From Tolypothrix sp. NIES-4075 (GTDB lineage: Bacteria > Cyanobacteriota > Cyanobacteriia > Cyanobacteriales > Nostocaceae): a stretch of 64,000 nt of DNA. Shown in pieces: positions 42,216-51,147 of this stretch. The translations under genes were made by a program, and so were the position numbers. Where the stretch lies: assembly GCF_002218085.1 (NCBI RefSeq), contig NZ_BDUC01000003.1, positions 283,666 to 347,665 on the forward strand. Direction: 5' to 3'. How positions within the stretch are numbered: position 1 is the stretch's first letter; every line of letters begins with the position of its first letter. Below the pieces are notes generated by a model. The model saw only the letters and a list, made by a program, of their open reading frames with translations, did not search any database and had not been told where the DNA came from.

Positions 42216-44977
42216 AGGGGAATTTCAATCCAGAATTCTGTGCCTTTGCCTGGTTCTGAAATACACTTCATCACACCACCATGCTTTTCAACAATAATCT
42301 GGTAACTAATTGCTAGTCCTAATCCCGTACCCTTACCTACAGGTTTGGTTGTGAAAAATGGGTCAAAAATCCGCTTTTTTACATCTTCACTCATTCCTGA
42401 ACCATTGTCGGCAATGCAAATTACTACATGATTTTTCTCTGGCAAAAGTTGAGTAGAAATCCGAATCGTGTTACTTGGAATTGGTGAATTATTTTTATGT
42501 TCTATTTTCCCGAACTTCAGAGTGGAGATTTCCTCTACTTGCATTTCTCTTGATTCTCTATTCTTGTCTAATAAAGCATCAATGGCATTGCTGATAATAT
42601 TCATGAAGACTTGATTCATCTGTCCGGCATAGCATTCTACTAGTGGCAATTCCTGATAATTTTTGATTACCTCAATACCAGAAAAGTCACCATTTCCTTT
42701 TAGCCGATGTTGCAAAATTAATAAAGTACTATCTATGCCTTCATGCAAATTAACGGGCTTCATTTCCGAATGGTCTAGACGCGAAAAATTGCGTAAAGAC
42801 AGCACTATTGAGCGGATGCGTTCTGCGCCTACTTGCATTGATGACATAATTTTCGGTAGATCTTCTGCAAGAAATTCTAAATCCATCTCTTCGGCTTTAG
42901 AATCAATTTGTTTGTTAATTTGAGGATAGTGCAACTGATACAAACTTATCAGTTCTAGCAAGTCTGTAGTATATTCGGTGGCATGAGCAAGATTGCCAAA
43001 GATAAAGTTAACAGGGTTGTTAATTTCGTGTGCTACACCCGCTACTAATTGCCCTAAACTAGACATTTTTTCGGTTTGAATTAGTTGTGTCTGGGTATGT
43101 TTCAGTTCATCCAATGTCTGCTCTAACTCTACAGCTTTAGCTCTGGCTTTAGCTTCGGCGCGACGGCTTTGTTCATAAAGTTGTGCTTGCCCAATGGCGA
43201 TCGCTGCTTGATCTGCTAGTTGTTGCAATAGTTCTATTTCTGCATCCTGCCAATTTCTCGGAGCATTACATTGATGGGCAACGAGTAAACCCCAAAGTTG
43301 CGTACCCATCTTAATTGGTACAATTAAGTTTGCTTGCACTTGCATACACTGCAAAAAGTCTTGATGGCAAGCACTCAAGGAAGCTGTTGAGACATTGTTA
43401 ATTGCTCTTACCCTTCCCCGCAAGTAAAGATGGGCATACTCATCAGGAAAGCATTCTGATGGCATTTGCACATTCAAAACAGACTGCCAAATATCGTTGA
43501 CATCTTCCACAATTATCGTACCGTTATTATTACCTAAAAGCTGATAAATCAGCACCCGGTCTGTAACTAGCAGCTTGCGGACTTCCCGAACGATGGTTTG
43601 CAGAATTGTCTTGAAGTCGAGTGTGGCACGGATTTGGTCTGTAATCTGCTTAAGTGCTTTGGCAAGTTGCAATGATTTTTGCAATTCAGCAGTTTGTTCT
43701 TGCACTCGGCGTTTCAAGTTAATATTCAGCGACTGCACTTGTTGGTAGGTCTGCTGTTGCTGAATTGCCATTGAAAACTGATGAGCTAAAGCTTGCGCTA
43801 ATTCGATTTCTTCATCTTTCCACTCAGGTGCTTGCCCTCTTTTTTGCTCTCTGAAAACATCAAAGGAAATCTGAGGTAGCAATTGTTGCTGGTTTTGGTA
43901 ACGGTGTCCTGCCCAGAGAATTTCTGTATCAATTTCATTGCGGAAAATACTTAAGACACCGATAAAATTTTGCCGATAACGCAGGGGAATTACTAAAAGT
44001 CCGCGAATCTGAGTAGAGCGAAAGGCAGCAGATAAAACTCGCAAACCCGATACTTTGTAAATGTCGGTAATTGCCAATATTTCGCCGTTTTTGGATTTAC
44101 TTAGCCAATTTTGCCAGACGGGATGCTGTTCGAGCAAGCTATTTTCTAATTCGTTAAACAGTTGTGGCTGGTCGCCCCAAGTGTATAATTCTTCACTCTG
44201 CTCAATGTAAAGTCTGCCACCTGCCCCCTCAAAGGTAGTAATGACGGCTTCTAACGCTGCCTGTACTTGGATGGTAGGTAGTGTATGCAACAAGGTGGTA
44301 ACTCGATTCACCATCGCTTCTCGCTGTTGTTTGGCACGAGCGTGGGTGAGTAAGTTACTTTGAGCGATCGCGATCGCAACCTGATCGGCTACTTGTTGTA
44401 AAACTTTCAACTCCCGCTTTAAAATTGTTCGCGGTGTACTGTGGTGTGATACCAACAAGCCCCACAGTTGCGGCTTTGCTAATTGTGTTAAGTCTTCATG
44501 TATGATTGGTAGTACCAGCGAAGACTGCACGCCCATTGCCGTTAAGTATTGAATATGGCAAGGATCTACCCGTCGATAGTAGATATTCTCGCTTTCTGGG
44601 GATTTCCCACTTATCAATGATTGTAGCGGCGATAGCCCAATTTTCCCCCTCGCCACATCGACAATCGAACGTTGTCGCTGTTTAAGAAACAACTCCCTCG
44701 CTTCTGCTGGAATATCACTTGCGGGAAAGTGTAAACCCAATAGCGACGGCAAGCGTTGCTCGTGTATCGATTCGGCAACAACTTCACCGTTGCCATCAGC
44801 ATCAAATTGATACACCTTTACTCGGTCTGTTCCTAAAAATAAACGAACTTCTTCAACCGCAGTTGCTAGTACCTCTTGCAAATCGAGCGATCGCCTTATC
44901 CGGTTTGTCATCCGGTGCAGTAAATTTTCTTGGTCAAAATTTTGCTGTAAATTATTCGATTTATCCGTATATGACAT
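42203..44977 (-). CDS. Phytochrome-like GAF sensor histidine kinase
   Basis: The 924-aa protein has three GAF domains (about residues 30-205, 220-410 and 445-600), a coiled coil, then HisKA with LVAGVAHEINNPVNFIFGN (His near 650) and HATPase with DNGSGM and KPVGKGTGLGL. The first GAF has HFPASDIPAEAR and DPCHIQYLTAMGVQSSLVLPI in two pieces, carrying the Cys-His of bilin-binding GAFs (C near 140). The third GAF carries ACHQDFLQCMQVQANLIVP (C near 537). No transmembrane segment is seen, so it is a soluble, probably light-sensing kinase. No response regulator is adjacent. Confidence 0.88.
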   Translation of the reverse strand: MSYTDKSNNLQQNFDQENLLHRMTNRIRRSLDLQEVLATAVEEVRLFLGTDRVKVYQFDADGNGEVVAESIHEQRLPSLLGLHFPASDIPAEARELFLKQRQRSIVDVARGKIGLSPLQSLISGKSPESENIYYRRVDPCHIQYLTAMGVQSSLVLPIIHEDLTQLAKPQLWGLLVSHHSTPRTILKRELKVLQQVADQVAIAIAQSNLLTHARAKQQREAMVNRVTTLLHTLPTIQVQAALEAVITTFEGAGGRLYIEQSEELYTWGDQPQLFNELENSLLEQHPVWQNWLSKSKNGEILAITDIYKVSGLRVLSAAFRSTQIRGLLVIPLRYRQNFIGVLSIFRNEIDTEILWAGHRYQNQQQLLPQISFDVFREQKRGQAPEWKDEEIELAQALAHQFSMAIQQQQTYQQVQSLNINLKRRVQEQTAELQKSLQLAKALKQITDQIRATLDFKTILQTIVREVRKLLVTDRVLIYQLLGNNNGTIIVEDVNDIWQSVLNVQMPSECFPDEYAHLYLRGRVRAINNVSTASLSACHQDFLQCMQVQANLIVPIKMGTQLWGLLVAHQCNAPRNWQDAEIELLQQLADQAAIAIGQAQLYEQSRRAEAKARAKAVELEQTLDELKHTQTQLIQTEKMSSLGQLVAGVAHEINNPVNFIFGNLAHATEYTTDLLELISLYQLHYPQINKQIDSKAEEMDLEFLAEDLPKIMSSMQVGAERIRSIVLSLRNFSRLDHSEMKPVNLHEGIDSTLLILQHRLKGNGDFSGIEVIKNYQELPLVECYAGQMNQVFMNIISNAIDALLDKNRESREMQVEEISTLKFGKIEHKNNSPIPSNTIRISTQLLPEKNHVVICIADNGSGMSEDVKKRIFDPFFTTKPVGKGTGLGLAISYQIIVEKHGGVMKCISEPGKGTEFWIEIPLQQT

Positions 44978-45431
44978 TGCTTATATACACCCATTCAAAA
45001 ATATAAAAATATTTTTAATTGTATTGTGTAAAATTTAAATGTAGTCCATAATACGATTGTTGTTTATTATTCTTCTTTAAAAAAATATATTTGTGTAAAG
45101 ATTTACTTAAGTTACATTTTTTTAGAAGCAAAAAAGCCGTAAATATAACTAATCTTCTCAAATATTAACAGGGGTTTCATAAAAAATAGACACTCATTGA
45201 CAGCTTGCGAGTGAAATATTCGCTCGTCCTCACAGACAATCTAGTTAGAAGCGCAAAGTTCTCGCTCTCGGTTTCCTCCGTTCGCGTAGCGTTGCCGCAG
45301 GCATCAAAGCTTTGTAAGAGAGGAACCGTTCCATTTTTGTCCAGCATCGGACTTAAGGAAAGTTACCATTCCCCTCTAACAATTAAGTTACTTATATTTT
45401 TGTGAAAAAGTATGATTTAACTAATCGGAAA
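44978..45431. other. Intergenic gap upstream of histidine kinase
   Basis: No gene is seen. A very AT-rich stretch (about 45000-45130) should carry the kinase promoter. At about 45270-45305 is a GTTCGCGTAGCGTTGCCGCAGGCA-type dispersed element. The remainder lies downstream of the NADAR gene. Confidence 0.5.
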
Positions 45432-45893
45432 TTACTGATAAGGACACAATAAATTGCGGATTTCTTCACGCACACTCATGAGGATTTTACCAAGACAATT
45501 TTCACCAGTTTTATCTGCACCACAGCCCCAAAAATAATCGTTAGGGGAGTTTTCTACAAGTAAATTATCGCCTGTAGCCAGCAGAGTATCTCTAATCTCA
45601 GCATGAGTGAGAAACTTTTTGAGTACAGCTTCTTTCATAACTTGAGTTTTGACTGCATCCCAATCAGAACGAAGTTGACGCGTGCTACACCGTCCCAAGG
45701 CAGCAGCTTCTTCTGGCGTTTCGGCGGCATAAATTGAAGGTATAATCGCTGCATCCACGCTGCCGACAAACTTTTGCGCTTGATAATAATGCTCCACCGT
45801 TGACCAGTAAGTACCCCGGATTTCGATTCCGTGGGGAGAAAAGTTAGAAAAGCAGCCGTAAGGCTCCCAAACCTTGTAAAAGTAAATAGTCAT
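45432..45893 (-). CDS. NADAR-family (YbiA-like) N-glycosidase
   Basis: The 153-aa protein matches the NADAR/YbiA family. FYKVWEPYGCFSNFSPH is at the start, YWSTVEHYYQAQKFVG near residue 30, and NDYFWGCGADKTGENCLGKILM near residue 125. Characterised members hydrolyse the N-glycosidic bond of damaged riboflavin intermediates or of ADP-ribosylated nucleic acids and proteins. The start at 45893 (MTIYFYKVW) fits the family length; the open frame begins nine codons earlier. It stands alone, so the context does not show which substrate applies. Confidence 0.88.
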   Translation of the reverse strand: MTIYFYKVWEPYGCFSNFSPHGIEIRGTYWSTVEHYYQAQKFVGSVDAAIIPSIYAAETPEEAAALGRCSTRQLRSDWDAVKTQVMKEAVLKKFLTHAEIRDTLLATGDNLLVENSPNDYFWGCGADKTGENCLGKILMSVREEIRNLLCPYQ

Positions 45894-46055
45894 TTCAAAA
45901 TTGCTACGATTATGTATCAATTTCCATCATGCCTGTAGATGCCGAGTTTCAGGTACTTAATTTAAATTAAAGAGCAGTACTTGCCTCTGGGCAGAGGAAA
46001 TCTATCTAAAGACAGTTCTATTGTGTAACCAAGTCTGTCTATAAGGTTTAATATT

Positions 46056-46532
46056 GTGGCTCATAGTGAGACAAGCAACCGACAATCACCTGTCATTACA
46101 GCCGGGATTGTCCTTGGTATTGGTCTGGGAGGATTTTTTGATGGCATCGTCCTACATCAGATTCTTCAGTGGCATCACATGCTCAGTAATGTTCGACCGC
46201 TGACAACAACCTCCAATATAGATTTAAACATGGTCTGGGATGGATTGTTTCATGCATTAGACTGGGTGATGACTGCCATTGGAATAGTATTGCTATGGCG
46301 TGCCGGAGGACGCGATGATGTTCGTTGGTCATCAAAAACCTTCTTCGCATCTTTACTCATCGGTTTTGGGTTGTTCAACCTGGTTGAAGGATTAATCGAT
46401 CATCAAATTCTCGGTATTCATCATGTAAAACCAGGTCCAAATCAGTTAGCCTGGGATTTGGGATTTCTTGCCCTTGGTGCGCTTCTTGTTGCCATCGGCT
46501 GGATAATGATACAACAAAACAAGCAAGAGTAA
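46056..46532 (+). CDS. DUF2243 membrane protein
   Basis: The 158-aa protein has four hydrophobic helices and the DUF2243 pattern GLGGFFDGIVLHQILQWHHM near residue 22, DGLFHALDWV near residue 70 and NLVEGLIDHQILGIHHV near residue 110. The His- and Asp-rich helices suggest metal or haem contact, but function is unknown. The start is a GTG at 46056 without a clear ribosome-binding site. It is followed directly by a heptamer array. Confidence 0.85.
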   Translation: MAHSETSNRQSPVITAGIVLGIGLGGFFDGIVLHQILQWHHMLSNVRPLTTTSNIDLNMVWDGLFHALDWVMTAIGIVLLWRAGGRDDVRWSSKTFFASLLIGFGLFNLVEGLIDHQILGIHHVKPGPNQLAWDLGFLALGALLVAIGWIMIQQNKQE

Positions 46533-46693
46533 TTGGGCATTGGTAATTGGTAATTGGTAGTTGGTAATTGGTAATTGGTAAGGTGTTCTTTCCCATTCCT
46601 CATTACCCATTCCCCATTCCCCATTCCCCATTATCCATTACCCATTCCCCATTCCCCATGCCCCATTCCCCATTCCCCATTCCCCATTCCCCC
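46533..46693. repeat. Inverted heptamer arrays
   Basis: TTGGTAA units are followed by about 15 CCCCATT/CCCCATG units. The array occupies the whole space between the DUF2243 stop and the DUF4129 start codon. The frames that run through it in several registers are artefacts. Confidence 0.88.
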
Positions 46694-46694
46694 T

Positions 46695-47300
46695 ATGTCT
46701 ACATCCTTTGAAAAAACAAGTTGGAGTTGGCAGTTATCTGTGTTGCGGCAACAGGTGGGAGAATGGGTGGAGTACCAATTGTCTCGCTTGAAGCTGGATT
46801 TTCCACAATTGCCCTACGGATGGTCGATTGATAATTCTTGGCTGGGTAAGTTGCTGAACTTTGTTTTTTGGCTTTTACTAGGTTTGTTTTTAATTTGGTT
46901 AGGTTGGCGATTGTGGCAAGTATTTAGTCCTTATTTGTATGCAAAGCTTAGAGCCAGAAATACTGCTAATTCTCTCTTAAAAATCCGCGATAGTGATTTG
47001 TCAGTCTCTGGGTGGTTGGCGCGATCGCAAGGATTCTATCATCAAAATAATTACCGTGAAGCTATTCGTTGTCTTTATTTGGCGATGTTGCAACACTTGC
47101 ATGATACTACCATCGTGCCTCACAAATTCAGCCGCACTGATGGAGAATATCTGCAATTGCTACAATCTAAAGTTACTCCGATGCAACCTTATGAAACTTT
47201 GATTACCACCCACGAGCAATTATGCTTTGATGATACTGAAATATCCTTAGAAAATTATCAGCAGTGTCAGGAAGCATATCGGGAAATTGGGAATGGGTAA
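46695..47300 (+). CDS. DUF4129-domain membrane protein
   Basis: The 201-aa protein has one transmembrane helix (about residues 52-76, LLNFVFWLLLGLFLIWLGW) and a C-terminal DUF4129 domain beginning RSQGFYHQNNYREAIRCLYL. It is the first gene of the MoxR/DUF58 cluster. The frame is open 40 codons upstream through the heptamer array, but the ATG at 46695 (MSTSFEKTSW) is the sensible start. The last codons (Gly-Asn-Gly-stop) come from the next heptamer array, so the natural C-terminus has been slightly altered. Confidence 0.85.
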   Translation: MSTSFEKTSWSWQLSVLRQQVGEWVEYQLSRLKLDFPQLPYGWSIDNSWLGKLLNFVFWLLLGLFLIWLGWRLWQVFSPYLYAKLRARNTANSLLKIRDSDLSVSGWLARSQGFYHQNNYREAIRCLYLAMLQHLHDTTIVPHKFSRTDGEYLQLLQSKVTPMQPYETLITTHEQLCFDDTEISLENYQQCQEAYREIGNG

Positions 47301-47346
47301 TTGGTAATGGGGAATGGGGAAGGGGTAATTGGTAATGGGTAATTGC
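47281..47346. repeat. Heptamer array at end of DUF4129 gene
   Basis: GGGAATGGGTAATTGG-type units begin inside the last codons of the DUF4129 gene, supply its TAA stop and continue into the spacer. A GACGCGAGGAACATCGCGTC hairpin follows at 47368-47387. Confidence 0.8.
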
Positions 47347-47418
47347 TAACCCCTAACATTGTACAGACGCGAGGAACATCGCGTCTCTACCACTAACACC
47401 TAACGTCTTCTATTAAAT

Positions 47419-48591
47419 ATGAAACGCTCAAATCGCGTTGTTTGGTTTGGAGCGATCGCCGCTTCGGTTATAATTTTAATTAGTTTAATCGCTGCTCCCA
47501 GCAATAGTAAAGTTAATATTGGTTCTACTTATAACCGCGCTCCTGATGGCTATGGCGCGTGGTATGCTTTTATGCAACAGCGACAAGCTTCTATCCAACG
47601 CTGGCAAAAGCCTTTTAAGGAATTAAATACACAAACACGTCCTGTCACTCTTTTACAGGTAAACAGCTACCTAGAAACACCAATTATTTCCGAGCAAGAG
47701 CGAAAATGGTTAGAAAAAGGCAATAATTTGGTAATTTTAGGTGTGCGTTCAGATGTTACAGCAGCCAAATTTAGCACGATGCAAAAATCACCGTTTGGCA
47801 ATGTAAAAATTGATACTGGACGACGGCAGCAATTGGAACAAGGGGAAGAAGTTGATTTAGGCGATCGCTTTGGTGCGGTTGTCTGGAAACGAAAGTACGG
47901 TAAAGGAAAAGCGATTTTTGCGACTACTCCTTATTTAGCCGCTAATGCTTATCAAGATAAATTAAGTAATTTCCAGTATTTAGCTGAATTAGTAAGCAAT
48001 AAAGGTAACATACTATTTGTAGATGAATATATCCACGGCTACAAAGATCCGAGTGTCAGAAAGAGTGAAGGTGAAGGAAACTTATTTAGTTATTTGGCAA
48101 AAACTCCGTTATTACCCATGTTAGTGCAAGCGATCGCCTTCTTTGGGGTGTTAATTTGGGCACAAAATCGCCGCTTTGGTAAACGAGAAACTGACGATAT
48201 ACCAGAAATTAACAATAGCCAAGCATACATCCAAGCTTTAGCAGGAATCTTGCTCAAAGCTGATAAAAACGACTTTGTTGTTGAGATGGTAGGCAAACAA
48301 GAACAACTGCAACTGCAAAAAGCCTTAGGATTGGGGCAAGTCCTGATGGAACATCAAGCTTTGATAGATGCTTGGGTAGAGAAAACAGGTGCGACTCCGG
48401 CAGAACTACAAGCAGTATTAAAACTACAATCTCGACAACAACCTATGAGTGAGCGAGACTTGATAAGCTGGTTGGGGAAATGGCAATCTGTACGCCGTTA
48501 TTATAGCAGGTTGCACTTGGATGCAATACAGAACCTCACCCCATCCGTTCCGGACACCCCTCTCCTTGGCAAGGAGAGGGGAAGGGGGTGA
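47419..48591 (+). CDS. DUF4350-domain membrane protein with repeat-derived C-terminus
   Basis: The 390-aa protein has an N-terminal helix (residues 8-26), a DUF4350 domain of glutamine-amidotransferase-like fold starting YNRAPDGYGAWYAFMQQR, and a second helix near residue 232 (LVQAIAFFGVLIWAQNRRFG). It belongs to the MoxR/DUF58 cluster. From about residue 362 the frame enters the 126-base palindromic element at 48502. Its last 29 or so residues (LHLDAIQNLTP ... LLGKERGRG) and stop are therefore element-derived. Whether the protein is still functional is unknown. Confidence 0.82.
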   Translation: MKRSNRVVWFGAIAASVIILISLIAAPSNSKVNIGSTYNRAPDGYGAWYAFMQQRQASIQRWQKPFKELNTQTRPVTLLQVNSYLETPIISEQERKWLEKGNNLVILGVRSDVTAAKFSTMQKSPFGNVKIDTGRRQQLEQGEEVDLGDRFGAVVWKRKYGKGKAIFATTPYLAANAYQDKLSNFQYLAELVSNKGNILFVDEYIHGYKDPSVRKSEGEGNLFSYLAKTPLLPMLVQAIAFFGVLIWAQNRRFGKRETDDIPEINNSQAYIQALAGILLKADKNDFVVEMVGKQEQLQLQKALGLGQVLMEHQALIDAWVEKTGATPAELQAVLKLQSRQQPMSERDLISWLGKWQSVRRYYSRLHLDAIQNLTPSVPDTPLLGKERGRG

Positions 48592-48627
48592 GGTTTTATG
48601 TACCTTACTCAACCCTTGAGCGCTATA
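48502..48627. repeat. MITE-like palindromic element, copy 2
   Basis: The element begins TATAGCAGG and ends GCGCTATA. Its outer parts match copy 1 (14196-14324) in the same orientation (TTGCA...TGCAATAC and TATGTAC...ACTCAAC). Its core between ACCTCACCCC and GGGGTGAGGT is the reverse complement of the core of copy 1. It is inserted in the end of the DUF4350 gene. Confidence 0.82.
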
Positions 48628-48798
48628 TTAGTTTCGCACAAAGTCGCAAAGATGCTTTAGAGTCTTTGCGCTTTTGCGTGAGTTTTTTATAAGTAGGACT
48701 GACGCAAAAACTCTCTTAAACTCTCAACTTCTGTGTACTCTGCGTTCTCTGCGGTTCGTTTTACATTAATAAAGCGTAAGTTCTTTATAAATAACAAT

Positions 48799-49746
48799 AT
48801 GAATAACCATCCTGTCTTAACTCGCCTCGATCAAGGATTAAATCGTATAATTGTCGGACAATCCACCCTGATACAGCAGATATTAATAGCGCTACTGGCA
48901 AGTGGACACATAATTTTAGAAGGAGTACCGGGAACTGGAAAAACACTTTTGGTGAAAGTGCTGGCACAATTGATTGAAGCCGACTTTCGTCGAATTCAAC
49001 TAACCCCTGATGTCTTACCATCAGATATTACTGGTACGAATATTTTTGACTTGAATAGTCGCAATTTTACTCTTAAAAAAGGACCAGTATTTACAGAGGT
49101 GCTATTAGCCGACGAAATTAATCGCACTCCCCCGAAAACACAAGCAGCGTTACTCGAAGCAATGGAAGAAATGCAAGTAACCCTAGATGGTGAAAGTTTG
49201 CCTTTGCCAGAGTTATTTTGGGTAATCGCAACCCAAAATCCCTTAGAATTTGAGGGAACTTATCCTTTGCCAGAAGCGCAATTAGACAGGTTTTTATTTA
49301 AGTTGGTGGTAGATTACCCAGATCAAGCTGCGGAAAAGCAAATGTTGCTGAATCGTCAAGCGGGTTTTGCAGCGCGACGTTTGGATATTGCACGTTTGAA
49401 ATCAGTCGCAACAGTAAGCGAAATATTAGAGGCGCGACAAGCGGTAAAAGAAGTTAAAGTATCGGAAGCGATCGTTGATTATCTTTTAGCGTTGGTGAAA
49501 GCATCGCGTCAACATCCCGATTTAGCTTTGGGTGCATCTCCTCGCGCTACCGGTGCTTGGTTGCAGACATCTCAAGCAGCAGCGTGGTTGAGTAAAAGAG
49601 ATTTTGTTACCCCAGATGATGTTAAAGCAGTTGCAGCACCTTTGCTGCGTCATCGCCTCATTTTGAAACCAGAAGCAATGCTGGATAATTTGCACATTGA
49701 TGCAGCGATCGCCTCAATTATCAATAAAGTCTCAGTACCAAGATGA
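48799..49746 (+). CDS. MoxR-family AAA ATPase
   Basis: The 315-aa protein is an AAA+ ATPase of the MoxR group, with Walker A GVPGTGKTLL (about residues 44-53), Walker B LLADEINRTPPKTQAALLEAM and the sensor motif WVIATQNPLEFEGTYPLPEAQLDRF (in pieces typical of the family). MoxR ATPases act as chaperones with von Willebrand-A-like partners, here probably the DUF58 protein encoded next. The start at 48799 (MNNHPVLTRLD) is chosen because the 22 upstream codons read an intergenic repeat. The gene follows the DUF4350 gene by about 200 bases of repeats. Confidence 0.92.
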   Translation: MNNHPVLTRLDQGLNRIIVGQSTLIQQILIALLASGHIILEGVPGTGKTLLVKVLAQLIEADFRRIQLTPDVLPSDITGTNIFDLNSRNFTLKKGPVFTEVLLADEINRTPPKTQAALLEAMEEMQVTLDGESLPLPELFWVIATQNPLEFEGTYPLPEAQLDRFLFKLVVDYPDQAAEKQMLLNRQAGFAARRLDIARLKSVATVSEILEARQAVKEVKVSEAIVDYLLALVKASRQHPDLALGASPRATGAWLQTSQAAAWLSKRDFVTPDDVKAVAAPLLRHRLILKPEAMLDNLHIDAAIASIINKVSVPR

Positions 49747-49827
49747 AGAATAAGTTCGTAGTGAGGACTGAAGTCCTCATATTACACAAGGACTGAAGTC
49801 CTCACTACTATTGTCATCCTTTAAAAC

Positions 49828-51147
49828 ATGGTTCCTACAAGAAAAGTTTATTTGTTATTACTTTCCGGAATGGCGATCGCCCCAATTCTCGCAATCTTTC
49901 TCGGCATTCCGGTAAGTATCGCTTTCACTTTACTATTTGATGTCATAATCTTAGGCTTAATGATTGTCGATGGTAGGCGATCGCGTCCGGAGCGTGTAGA
50001 AATAAAACGCGACTTACCACCAAGACTATCAATAGGACGCGATAACCCGGTGGTGTTAACGGTAAAAAGTAACACAAATGCCGTAATTATCATCCGCGAT
50101 TATTACCCATCCGGGTTTGGTGTATCTGCACCAACAATCCGCGCTGCTGTGGAAAGTGACAGCATCCGAGAATTAAATTATACCGTTAACCCGACGCAGC
50201 GAGGAGAGTTTTCTTGGGGCGATATTCAGGTGCGACAATTGGGACTTTGGGGTTTAGCGTGGGATGATTGGAAGATTCCGCAAAGTTTAAAAGTTAAGGT
50301 TTATCCTGATTTAATTGGCTTGCGCGAGCTTTCAATTCGCTTGACACTACAATCATCCGGTTCCATAAAACAGCGTCAAATGGGTATGGGTACAGAGTTT
50401 GCTGAACTGCGAAACTATCGCACAGGAGACGATTTGCGGTTTATTGATTGGAAAGCTACCGCACGTCGCGTAGGAGGGTATGGAAATGCATCGCCATTAG
50501 TGAGGGTTTTGGAACCAGAGCAAGAGCAGACCTTATTGATTTTACTCGATCGCGGACGGTTGATGACAGCAAAAGTACAAGGTTTGCAGCGATTTGATTG
50601 GGGTTTGAATGCAACATTGTCCTTAGCTTTGGCGGGTTTACATCGAGGCGATCGCGTCGGCGTTGGTGTATTTGACCGCCAGATACATACGTGGATACCC
50701 CCAGAACGCGGACAACATCAATTAGGTAATCTCATAGATCGCCTAACTCCGATTCAACCGATATTACTAGAATCTGATTATTTGGGTGCAGTCACCAATG
50801 TTGTGCGACAACAAACCCGCAGGGCGCTTGTAGTGGTGATTACCGACTTAGTTGATGTCACGGCTTCTGCCGAACTTCTCGCCGCACTCTCCAAACTAGC
50901 ACCGCGCTATCTGCCGTTTTGCGTCACCTTGCGCGACCCGGAAGTTGATAATTTAGCGCACACCTTTACGGAAAATGTTACACATGCTTATGCCCGTGCT
51001 GTGGCTTTAGATTTATTAGCCCAAAGGCGAGTTGCCTTTGCAAAGTTGAAGCAAAAAGGTGTATTAGTATTAGATGCACCAGCTAATGAGATTACAGATA
51101 AATTAGTCGAGCAATATTTGCGACTCAAAGCCCGGAATCAACTTTGA
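49828..51147 (+). CDS. DUF58-domain membrane protein
   Basis: The 439-aa protein has two N-terminal transmembrane helices (about residues 8-25 and 28-47), a beta-rich middle and a DUF58 core with MGMGTEFAELRNYRTGDDLR and FIDWKATARR. A von Willebrand-A-like domain follows, in which the MIDAS-like motif is LLDRGRLM, lacking the DxSxS form. It is the usual partner of MoxR. A TSC-free spacer of 80 bases with a GGACTGAAGTCC dispersed hairpin separates it from the MoxR gene. Its stop overlaps the convergent PEP-CTERM gene by ten bases. Confidence 0.9.
   Translation: MVPTRKVYLLLLSGMAIAPILAIFLGIPVSIAFTLLFDVIILGLMIVDGRRSRPERVEIKRDLPPRLSIGRDNPVVLTVKSNTNAVIIIRDYYPSGFGVSAPTIRAAVESDSIRELNYTVNPTQRGEFSWGDIQVRQLGLWGLAWDDWKIPQSLKVKVYPDLIGLRELSIRLTLQSSGSIKQRQMGMGTEFAELRNYRTGDDLRFIDWKATARRVGGYGNASPLVRVLEPEQEQTLLILLDRGRLMTAKVQGLQRFDWGLNATLSLALAGLHRGDRVGVGVFDRQIHTWIPPERGQHQLGNLIDRLTPIQPILLESDYLGAVTNVVRQQTRRALVVVITDLVDVTASAELLAALSKLAPRYLPFCVTLRDPEVDNLAHTFTENVTHAYARAVALDLLAQRRVAFAKLKQKGVLVLDAPANEITDKLVEQYLRLKARNQL

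Noticed and set aside
46575..46694. Pro/His-rich N-terminal extension of the DUF4129 protein
   Set aside because: It is a heptamer array read in frame. The ATG at 46695 begins normal protein sequence.
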